Of a DNA stretch of 5,444 bases, positions 1 to 5,444 are shown piece after piece. The DNA is from Candidatus Uhrbacteria bacterium RIFOXYB12_FULL_58_10 (GTDB taxonomy: Bacteria; Patescibacteriota; Patescibacteriia; UBA9934; GWF2-40-263): assembly GCA_943348955.1 (NCBI GenBank), contig CALQZE010000036.1, forward strand, positions 1 through 5,444, in the 5' to 3' direction. Position 1 is the stretch's first letter, and every line of letters begins with the position of its first letter. A program made the position numbers and the translations under genes. The notes beneath the pieces are model-generated. The model worked only from the letters and a program-made list of their open reading frames with translations, had not been told where the DNA came from and did not search any database.

Positions 1-756
1 CACGCGATTTTCTCCAATCATGGGCACCATATCCGTCACTGTTGCGATCGCAACCAGATCAAGCAACCATTTTTCCTGACCATGAGGAAAAAACGCGCCT
101 CGTTTACGCGCTTCATCGTAAAGAGCGCTCGCAAGTTTAAAGGCAACTCCCGTTCCGCACAATAATTTATTTGGAAACGTTTCTCCCGGAACAAGTGGAT
201 GAATCAGAATCGCCGACTCTGGTAATTCCTTTGGCATCGTATGATGATCGCAAACGATCGTATCGATTCCAGATTCTTTTGCGCGATCAATCGCCGGTTT
301 ATTTGAAATTCCGCAATCGACTGTGATAATCAATTGTGTTTTGTCTTTTAATTGTTCCGCCGTTTCAACGGAAAATCCATATCCCTCCAATTCACGATGC
401 GGAATATAAGAATTGATTAACGATGAATCATATTTCATCGCACGAGCAATTTCTCGGAGAGATGAAATCAAAACAGCAGATCCACACACACCGTCTGCAT
501 CATAATCTCCATGCACGGTAATCGTCTCGTGATTTTCAAACGCTTTAAATACACGTTCAACCGCTTTTGGCATTTGCGTAAACAAAAGCGGAGCGTACGT
601 ATCACGACTCCAATCGGGTCCTAAAAAGACATCGATCTCTTCTTGTGTCTTTAATCCGCGGTTATAGAGTAATTGCAAAAGCACCGGATGAAGTTCCGGG
701 AATTGCGCAAAAAATGTCTCCGGTGCTTTTTCCGAAATGACCCAGCGTTTATTCAT
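1..756 (-). CDS. recJ: RecJ single-stranded-DNA exonuclease, N-terminal 252 residues (partial)
   Basis: RecJ degrades single-stranded DNA 5' to 3' in recombination and repair, using a DHH-family two-metal active site in the cytoplasm. Translating the minus strand from ATG at 756-754 gives 252 uninterrupted codons up to the window edge. The family motifs appear in order: GDYDADG (residues 83-89), IPHRE (118-122), TVDCGIS (145-151), the signature CDHH (169-172), GTGVAFKL (201-208) and LVAIATVTDMVP (234-245). All expected metal ligands in this part (D84, D86, D88, D147, D170, H171, H172, D242) are present. The rest of the catalytic core, the DHHA1 domain and the OB fold would lie beyond position 1; the family is usually 550-600 residues or more. 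The start is the first possible one: an in-frame TGA lies at 768-766. No clear Shine-Dalgarno sequence precedes it. It is the last visible gene of the SNF2-lepA-small ORF-recJ run. Identity is very secure; the gene is incomplete only because of the window boundary. Confidence 0.96.
   Translation of the reverse strand, partial: MNKRWVISEKAPETFFAQFPELHPVLLQLLYNRGLKTQEEIDVFLGPDWSRDTYAPLLFTQMPKAVERVFKAFENHETITVHGDYDADGVCGSAVLISSLREIARAMKYDSSLINSYIPHRELEGYGFSVETAEQLKDKTQLIITVDCGISNKPAIDRAKESGIDTIVCDHHTMPKELPESAILIHPLVPGETFPNKLLCGTGVAFKLASALYDEARKRGAFFPHGQEKWLLDLVAIATVTDMVPMIGENRV
41..54. repeat. GCGATCGC palindrome, copy 1
   Basis: The 14-base perfect palindrome GTTGCGATCGCAAC lies inside recJ, where it encodes the VAIA segment of a conserved motif. 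It contains the octamer GCGATCGC (44-51), which occurs three times in this window. The sequence is certain; any role as a site is speculative. Confidence 0.4.
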
Positions 757-785
757 ACATGAAGGTCATATTATCTGTCACTCTA

Positions 786-881
786 TCAAAATCCCATGGC
801 AACCGATGATAAAATCATGCTGAGTGTAACCATGATAACAACAACGATCCAAAAAATACGAAAGATTTTTTTCTTTTTCAT
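786..881 (-). CDS. 31-residue single-pass membrane peptide, unknown function
   Basis: This short ORF runs from ATG at 881-879 to TGA at 788-786. The peptide begins MKKKKIFR, continues with about 20 hydrophobic residues (roughly 9-28, rich in I, V, F, M and containing one W at 11), and ends AMGF. The lysine/arginine cluster before the hydrophobic stretch predicts an N-in, single-pass inner-membrane peptide, or possibly an uncleaved signal anchor; there is no space for a mature secreted part. It starts one base after the lepA stop codon (TAA-T-ATG), and AAAGAG sits six bases before the ATG, the best ribosome binding site in the window. recJ starts 29 bases downstream. I recall similar 30-35 residue peptides (basic start, hydrophobic core with an internal SM) in Patescibacteria, but I cannot verify homology here. 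No function is assigned. The alternative is a chance ORF, made less likely by the ribosome binding site, the coupling and the coherent composition. Confidence 0.68.
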   Translation of the reverse strand: MKKKKIFRIFWIVVVIMVTLSMILSSVAMGF

Positions 882-893
882 ATTAATCTCTTT
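882..893 (-). promoter_or_regulatory. Ribosome binding site of the small membrane ORF, inside the end of lepA
   Basis: On the minus strand AAAGAG (893-888) is followed by a six-base spacer and the ATG of the 31-codon ORF. It overlaps the last lepA codons and stop codon. The match to the anti-Shine-Dalgarno sequence is short (GAG core), but the spacing is right, and no other gene start visible here has as good a match. Terminating ribosomes from lepA would also land directly on this start. Confidence 0.45.
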
Positions 894-2673
894 TTAATAC
901 TTTCAAATAAGCGTCGGTTGGAATGGTGACACGACCTCGACCGAATTCTGCCATACGTGCTTTTCCTTTCTTTTGTTTTTCAAGCAACTTACGTTTACGT
1001 GTCACGTCCCCCCCATACAAACCAGACGTCACATCTTTACGCACCGCAGAAATTTGTTCGGATGCAATCACTTTGCCGCCAATCATCGCTTGCAATTTTA
1101 TCACAAAGTTTTCTCGTGGAATGGAATCTTTAAGTGCTTTGACAATTCGGCGACCGGATCGTTCTGCTTCATTGCGATACACAAGTGTTGCAAACGCTTC
1201 TACCGGCTCTTCCGCAACAAAAATATCCAACTTCACAACATCCGCCTCACGATAATCCAAAAGATCATAGTTAAGCGATGCGTATCCGGCCGTAACACTT
1301 TTCAGTTTGTCGTAAAAATCCACAATGACCATCGCAAGCGGCATCTCATAATGGAGAATGGCCCGATTCTCGGAAAGATACTCTGTATTCTTATAAATTC
1401 CGCGACGATCTTGCACAAGTTGCATCACTCCACCAACATATTCTGTTGGTGTAACGATGTCTGCCGTAACCCATGGTTCTTCAATGTGATCCAAATGCGA
1501 AAAATCCGGGAGTTCAAGCGGGCTTTTAATCATGAAGACTTCTCCGCTTGTTTTAAAAATATTATAAGCAACAGACGGAACCGTTACGACAAGAGAAATA
1601 CTAAACTCGCGTTCCAATCGCTCTTTCAAAATTTCTAGATGTAACATGCCGAGCAATCCACATCGAAATCCATATCCGAGTGCGGGAGAATGTTCCGGTT
1701 CATACACAAGTGCCGCATCATTCAATTTCAAACGCTCAATCGCTTCACGCAATCGAGCAAAGTTATCTCCCTCCTCTGGGAACACGCCGGCAAACACCAT
1801 TGGTTTCACTTCACGATATCCACCAAGGGATTCAACGTGTGCCTCCGCAAGAGTAATCGTATCACCGACACGACAATGAGAAATTGTTTTAAGTCCGGTT
1901 ACAACATAACCAATCTGTCCCGTTTCAAGTTCCGGCTTTTCTACACGCCCACCTGGTGTTACGGATCCAACTTCCAAAATCTGAACTTCCGCACCGGTTG
2001 CCATAAATCGAATTTTCTCCCCTTTCTTGAAAGATCCATCGATCACACGAACATACGCCATGATGCCACGATAGTCATCATAAAAGGAATCGAAAATAAG
2101 TGCGCGAAGCGGTGCATTTACATCTCCCGTCGGTGGAGGAACACGTTCAATGATGCGATCGAGCAGAGCAAGAACGCCTTCACCTGTTTTCCCGCTGACA
2201 GCCAAAATTTCTGCGGGATCACATCCGATCAATTTAACCATTTCAACAGCACGATTTGGAATGTCTGCAGCAGGTAAATCAATTTTATTCAAAACAGGGA
2301 CAATCTCAAGTTCTTCATCAAGGGCAAGGTATAAATTTCCGATGGTCTGCGCCTGAACACCTTGCGTCGAGTCAACCAAAAGCACTGCACCTTCAACAGC
2401 GGCAAGTGAACGTGAAACTTCATAATTGAAGTCAACGTGGCCCGGAGTATCAATCAAATTTAACGTATACCCTTTGTAATGCATCTGAGCTGGCGCGAGC
2501 TTGATCGTAATTCCACGTTCACGTTCCAGATCCATGGAATCCAAAATCTGCGCTTTCATGTTGCGCTGTTCCACCGTTCCGGTCAGTTCAAGCAAACGGT
2601 CTGATAACGTTGATTTTCCGTGATCAATGTGTGCAATGATGCAAAAATTCCGAATGTGAGAAAGGTCGTTCAT
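883..2673 (-). CDS. lepA: Elongation factor 4 (LepA), ribosomal translocation GTPase
   Basis: EF4/LepA is a ribosome-bound GTPase related to EF-G, implicated in back-translocation, rescue of stalled ribosomes under stress and initiation or assembly; it is cytoplasmic and partly membrane associated. The 596-residue protein is full length for the family (about 600). The G-domain motifs are intact: G1 AHIDHGKS (14-21), the switch region RERGIT (51-56), G3 DTPGH (75-79), G4 NKID (129-132) and G5 SGKTGEG (160-166). The C-terminal LepA-specific region is recognisable by SGLYGGDVTRKRKLLEKQKK near the end, with the usual A.LKVLK-type finish. EF-G domain IV is absent, as expected. The start ATG (2673-2671) overlaps the SNF2 stop codon as ATGA. 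There is no Shine-Dalgarno sequence before it, so translation is probably coupled to SNF2. The G5 motif has SGK where SAK is more usual, a mild variation. Identity is essentially certain. Confidence 0.98.
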   Translation of the reverse strand: MNDLSHIRNFCIIAHIDHGKSTLSDRLLELTGTVEQRNMKAQILDSMDLERERGITIKLAPAQMHYKGYTLNLIDTPGHVDFNYEVSRSLAAVEGAVLLVDSTQGVQAQTIGNLYLALDEELEIVPVLNKIDLPAADIPNRAVEMVKLIGCDPAEILAVSGKTGEGVLALLDRIIERVPPPTGDVNAPLRALIFDSFYDDYRGIMAYVRVIDGSFKKGEKIRFMATGAEVQILEVGSVTPGGRVEKPELETGQIGYVVTGLKTISHCRVGDTITLAEAHVESLGGYREVKPMVFAGVFPEEGDNFARLREAIERLKLNDAALVYEPEHSPALGYGFRCGLLGMLHLEILKERLEREFSISLVVTVPSVAYNIFKTSGEVFMIKSPLELPDFSHLDHIEEPWVTADIVTPTEYVGGVMQLVQDRRGIYKNTEYLSENRAILHYEMPLAMVIVDFYDKLKSVTAGYASLNYDLLDYREADVVKLDIFVAEEPVEAFATLVYRNEAERSGRRIVKALKDSIPRENFVIKLQAMIGGKVIASEQISAVRKDVTSGLYGGDVTRKRKLLEKQKKGKARMAEFGRGRVTIPTDAYLKVLKRD

Positions 2674-5132
2674 AACGCGGGTATCGTATCGGAAATCTGG
2701 GCGGGCGTCGAGGGAAGAGTTGGGTTTCCCCCAAACAATCCGGACACATCTTCCCAGGTTAAATCTTTAAATCCTTCCGCTGTGTCTGATACCATCGCAT
2801 CAAAAATAGCTTTCTTTTTTTCCTGAAGCGCAAGAACACGTTCTTCGATTGTGCCTTTTGTTACAAGTTTGTGAACGTTCACCGATTTTGTTTGACCGAT
2901 GCGATGCGCACGATCCATTGCTTGACGTTCGACCATTGGATTCCACCACGGATCGTACAAGATAACCGTATCCGCTTCCGTAAGTGTAAGCCCTGTTCCG
3001 GCAGCCTTGAGTGACAATAAAAAGACAGAGATGTTCGAATCCGTTTTAAATTGTTCGATGACAGTTGCGCGATCGCGCGTTTTCCCTTCAATGGTGACAT
3101 GTTTGATTTCCATCTTATCCAGTTCCGGACGAATCAGATCAAGCATGGACGTAAATTGACTGAACAACAAAATTTTATGTCCGCCAGAAACAGCTTCACG
3201 CACAAGTTCAAGTGCATGCGCCATTTTCCCGGAGACATCTTCACTATGAGACAGTTGTTTATCGATAAGAGCGGGATGATTGCACACCTGACGCAACTTT
3301 GTGAGAGCAGCAAGAATCTCAATTCGAGATCGTGCAAATCCTTTTTTCTCCACAGCTGCAATGACATCCGAACGTACGGACGCGAGAACATCCGCGTACA
3401 GAGCGACTTGTGTTTGTGTCAATTCACACCAATCCGTTTGTTCAACGCGAGGCGGAAGTTCCGGTGCAACAGATTCTTTTGTTCGTCGAAGGAGAAACGG
3501 TTTCACGCGACGTTTTAAATTTTGCAAAGCATTCACATCCGATCGTTCGCGAATCGGTCGTTCAAATCCAAATTGGAAGGTTGTGTGATTTCCAAGGAGA
3601 CCCGGCATGAGAAAATCGAACAAAGACCACAACTCATGAACACCGTTTTCAAGCGGAGTTCCCGTAAGGGCAAGGCGATGCTTTGTCTGAAGCGTCTTTA
3701 CGGCAAGGGCTGTTGCGGTTCTTCTGTTTTTTACGTATTGCGCTTCATCTAGAATCGCGTAATAAAACGAAATAGATCGATAGAATTTTGTATCACGTTG
3801 AAATAACGAATACGACGTAACAAGTACGTCATATTCTTTTGCATTCTTCAAAATAACCATGCGTTCCGCAGCACTTCCTTCAACCGCAATTATTTTTAAT
3901 TCAGGAGTGAATCGTTGTGATTCCGCAACCCAAATGGAAATAAGGGTCTTCGGACAAATCACAAGAGACGGAGCCGCATCCGCCGGTCGTTCCGTCGAAA
4001 GAATCGCGAGTGTCTGAACGGTTTTTCCAAGTCCCATATCATCTGCAAGAATGCCGCCAAAATGATACTTACGAAGAAACATCGCCCAGGCGACTCCATC
4101 TTTTTGATAAGGGCGCAAGACATTTGAAATTTCTTTTGGAATCAATGGTGTTGCGATAAGCTTCCCTTCTTTCACATCACGCAAAAAAACGGCTACGGAT
4201 TGCGTTGTATCTTTTAAACGAATCTGGTTCGTTTCTTCCGCAAGGAGAGCGAGTTCGATGGCTCGAGCGCGTGAAAGATTTCGTCCTCCCTTTTTATTCA
4301 AAGAATCATCTTCTGTTAATTCAAACATGTGCTGAATCATGTCTCGGTTCTTAATCTCAACGAACGATCCATCTTCTGATCTGACAAATCGTTTGTAACC
4401 AACGGCAAGGCCATGAATTTCCATGGGGGTTAATTCTCGACCCGCACATTTCCAATCAACAGAAAACGACAGCCAATCTTCTCCGGATCCTTCCGATAAT
4501 TTCCAATCAGATTCAACATTTTGTTCTTGAATATTGGCGAGAGTGTCAAAGGCGTCGTCCGCCACAATTTTGTACGATTTTGAAAGTTCAACAAGTCCTT
4601 CTCGTAAAAAGAAAAATGCATGCTCCGCAGACATTTCAAAAACACCACTCTGAACGAGATGGAAACCATTTAACTCAAGATCGCGCATCGTTCGACGTTC
4701 TAATTTTCGATCGTGGGTAGAGGATGTCTCTATACGAATAATGTCGCGATCGCGATGATATGTGCAGCTCAAAACCATTTGATGAGATTCTTGCTCCGCT
4801 AATATTCCTTTATGTTTGGTGTGCAGACCTTCAGGAATAACAGACCGTCTCGCCGCAACAAGTCCCAAAGCAACTACGTGTTTACACGCACCGGTTTGGT
4901 GAAACAAACAATCACATTCATACGACAAGACTTCCGATCCGTCTGCCGCAATCGTAAGAGTTGTGTGATACATATGACTTCCATACACACTTCCGACAAT
5001 AAAAATCTCTCCCGATGGTAAGCGCGAAAGTTCAATACGGTCGACAGACCCATCCTCGACATAGTGTTTTCCTCTACGAAAAGATTCCTTGGAAGAGATT
5101 CCGCGCACGAGTTGTAGATCAAACAAGGACAT
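2670..5132 (-). CDS. SWIM zinc-finger SNF2-family helicase/ATPase
   Basis: This 820-residue protein is a superfamily 2 SNF2-type ATPase, expected to translocate on double-stranded DNA and displace or remodel bound proteins (the RapA/HepA-like bacterial group). It has an N-terminal SWIM zinc finger with C73-x-C75-x7-C83-x-H85, then about 240 residues without a motif I recognise. The helicase core starts at LRPYQKDGV (339-347). Walker A is DDMGLGKT (364-371), motif II is DEAQ (462-465), motif III is LTGTPLEN (489-496), motif IV lies around KILLFSQF, motif V around KAAGTGLTLTEA (709-720), and motif VI is QAMDRAHRIGQ (737-747). All catalytic motifs are intact, so the ATPase should be active. The last 20 residues are a Pro/Thr-rich tail. 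The start ATG at 5132-5130 has no Shine-Dalgarno sequence; the next in-frame Met is residue 54, which would remove part of the conserved N-terminus. The gene leads the operon and overlaps lepA by four bases. The SNF2 family assignment is firm; the exact cellular target is unknown. Confidence 0.95.
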   Translation of the reverse strand: MSLFDLQLVRGISSKESFRRGKHYVEDGSVDRIELSRLPSGEIFIVGSVYGSHMYHTTLTIAADGSEVLSYECDCLFHQTGACKHVVALGLVAARRSVIPEGLHTKHKGILAEQESHQMVLSCTYHRDRDIIRIETSSTHDRKLERRTMRDLELNGFHLVQSGVFEMSAEHAFFFLREGLVELSKSYKIVADDAFDTLANIQEQNVESDWKLSEGSGEDWLSFSVDWKCAGRELTPMEIHGLAVGYKRFVRSEDGSFVEIKNRDMIQHMFELTEDDSLNKKGGRNLSRARAIELALLAEETNQIRLKDTTQSVAVFLRDVKEGKLIATPLIPKEISNVLRPYQKDGVAWAMFLRKYHFGGILADDMGLGKTVQTLAILSTERPADAAPSLVICPKTLISIWVAESQRFTPELKIIAVEGSAAERMVILKNAKEYDVLVTSYSLFQRDTKFYRSISFYYAILDEAQYVKNRRTATALAVKTLQTKHRLALTGTPLENGVHELWSLFDFLMPGLLGNHTTFQFGFERPIRERSDVNALQNLKRRVKPFLLRRTKESVAPELPPRVEQTDWCELTQTQVALYADVLASVRSDVIAAVEKKGFARSRIEILAALTKLRQVCNHPALIDKQLSHSEDVSGKMAHALELVREAVSGGHKILLFSQFTSMLDLIRPELDKMEIKHVTIEGKTRDRATVIEQFKTDSNISVFLLSLKAAGTGLTLTEADTVILYDPWWNPMVERQAMDRAHRIGQTKSVNVHKLVTKGTIEERVLALQEKKKAIFDAMVSDTAEGFKDLTWEDVSGLFGGNPTLPSTPAQISDTIPAL
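3067..3078. repeat. GCGATCGC palindrome, copy 2
   Basis: The 12-base palindrome GCGCGATCGCGC lies inside the SNF2 helicase gene between motifs IV and V, encoding part of a TRDRAT segment. It holds the octamer at 3069-3076, in a different reading frame from copy 1. The sequence is certain; function is unknown. Confidence 0.4.
4744..4755. repeat. GCGATCGC palindrome, copy 3
   Basis: The 12-base palindrome TCGCGATCGCGA lies in the N-terminal part of the SNF2 helicase gene, encoding part of HRDRDI. It holds the octamer at 4746-4753. The sequence is certain; function is unknown. Confidence 0.4.
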
Positions 5133-5171
5133 ATTTGAGAGAGTGTAATCGAGATGGGTGAAAATAACCAG
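5133..5171 (-). promoter_or_regulatory. Possible promoter region of the SNF2-lepA-recJ operon
   Basis: Only 39 bases lie between the terminator hairpin and the SNF2 start codon, so an operon promoter would have to sit here or overlap the hairpin. The best -10-like hexamer is TACACT on the minus strand (5147-5142, four of six matches to TATAAT). The hexamer 17 bases upstream, TGGTTA, is a poor -35. With this -10, transcription would start only a few bases before the ATG, giving a nearly leaderless mRNA that would fit the missing Shine-Dalgarno sequence. This is weak, inferential evidence. Confidence 0.2.
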
Positions 5172-5213
5172 AGCAAAAGAAAAACGTCTCTTTATAGACG
5201 TTTTTCTTTTGCT
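5172..5213 (-). terminator. Hairpin terminator after the beta-CASP RNase gene, symmetrical
   Basis: A perfect inverted repeat pairs 5172-5189 with 5196-5213 (18 pairs) around a six-base loop. The inner stem ACGTCT/AGACGT is flanked by A-rich sequence on one side and TTTTTCTTTT on the other, so either strand gives a stem followed by a U-rich tract. It begins 13 bases after the stop codon of the upstream minus-strand RNase gene, which is the expected place for its intrinsic terminator. Because the structure is symmetrical, it would also stop transcription arriving on the plus strand. The stem has few GC pairs, so strength is uncertain. Confidence 0.82.
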
Positions 5214-5226
5214 TTACGATAAATAT

Positions 5227-5444
5227 CTACAAAATCTCGTGTACCGATTTATATTCCGGAATAATCACTTCTGTTTTTAATTCATGGCGAAGATGCGTTG
5301 CGAAAACCGCTTTCGCTTCAGAATCACCGTGAACAAGAAAGATTTGTTTTGGCATTTGTTTATCTTCCGGTTGCAACCAACGTGTCAATTTGTTCATATC
5401 GCCGTGTGCGGAGAAGGCACCGATTGCTTTGATTGTGGCATGAA
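5227..5444 (-). CDS. Beta-CASP metallo-beta-lactamase RNase-like protein, C-terminal 71 residues (partial)
   Basis: Reading the minus strand from the window edge to TAG at 5229-5227 gives 71 residues, the C-terminal end of an MBL-fold protein of the beta-CASP RNA-processing group (related to CPSF73 and bacterial and archaeal RNases of the Ysh1 type). Diagnostic sequence is GAFSAHGDM (fragment residues 8-16), matching motif B with its metal-ligand histidine, then FLVHGDSEA (35-43), matching motif C with its histidine, 25 residues later. The region corresponds to the RMMBL (Zn-dependent metallo-hydrolase RNA specificity) domain that completes the active site. The N-terminal MBL core with HxHxDH would lie beyond 5444 and cannot be checked. 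The protein is probably an endo- or exoribonuclease acting in RNA turnover, but substrate is unknown. It ends just before the hairpin terminator and is therefore probably a separate transcription unit from the SNF2-lepA operon. Confidence 0.88.
   Translation of the reverse strand, partial: HATIKAIGAFSAHGDMNKLTRWLQPEDKQMPKQIFLVHGDSEAKAVFATHLRHELKTEVIIPEYKSVHEIL

Noticed and set aside
749..769. Six-codon upstream ORF on the minus strand overlapping the recJ start
   Set aside because: ATG at 769-767 leads to TAA at 751-749 across the recJ start codon, which could look like a regulatory leader, but it has no ribosome binding site and such short frames arise often by chance.
973..1638. Long plus-strand open frame (221 codons) opposite lepA
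   Set aside because: It lies entirely antisense to a textbook lepA; its translation is rich in Cys, His, Asn and Phe with no recognisable domain, as expected for a shadow frame.
1690..2277. Plus-strand open frame (195 codons) opposite lepA
   Set aside because: Same reason: antisense to the conserved G and beta-barrel domains of LepA, with no coherent protein features or ribosome binding site.
2674..2691. Short direct repeat GATAC-GATAC just before lepA on the minus strand
   Set aside because: It lies inside the last codons of the SNF2 gene and is only five bases repeated; no regulatory meaning can be supported.
3051..3518. Plus-strand open frame (155 codons) opposite the SNF2 helicase core
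   Set aside because: Antisense to intact helicase motifs and without domain-like composition.
5191..5196. TATAAA on the minus strand inside the terminator loop as a -10 box
   Set aside because: It lies within the hairpin, and the hexamer 17 bases upstream is a poor -35 match, so it is more likely part of the terminator.

Overview
The window carries one run of genes, all on the minus strand, so transcription runs from high to low coordinates. In that order it holds: the C-terminal end of a beta-CASP metallo-beta-lactamase RNase-like protein (5227-5444, cut by the window edge); a symmetrical hairpin terminator (5172-5213); a SWIM-zinc-finger SNF2-family helicase/ATPase (2670-5132); lepA, encoding elongation factor 4 (883-2673); a 31-codon ORF for a single-pass membrane peptide (786-881); and the first 252 codons of recJ (1-756, cut by the window edge). 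No gene-free stretch exceeds about 100 bases, and I see no tRNA, rRNA, CRISPR array, transposon or phage gene.

The source is a bacterium using the standard code: the SNF2 gene and the small ORF both end in TGA, and no TGA interrupts a gene. The wording of the RecJ N-terminus (LLYNRGL, INSYIPHRE.EGYG, EKWLLDLVAIATV.DM.P), the A/T-flanked short terminator, the tight packing and the tiny lysine-rich membrane peptide resemble genomes of the Candidate Phyla Radiation (Patescibacteria, Parcubacteria-like). This is a judgement from remembered family patterns, not a database match.

The SNF2 gene, lepA, the small ORF and recJ look like one operon. SNF2 and lepA overlap by four bases (ATGA), the small ORF starts one base after the lepA stop codon, and recJ starts 29 bases after the small ORF. 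The hairpin separates this operon from the upstream RNase-like gene. The operon mixes a nucleic-acid translocase, a ribosomal GTPase and a single-strand DNA exonuclease, so it is a housekeeping, maintenance-type set rather than an evident defence or mobile system. The items most worth a second look are the unannotated-size membrane peptide between lepA and recJ, the general lack of Shine-Dalgarno sequences, and three copies of the octamer GCGATCGC in 5.4 kb. I did not find a convincing new multi-gene system here.
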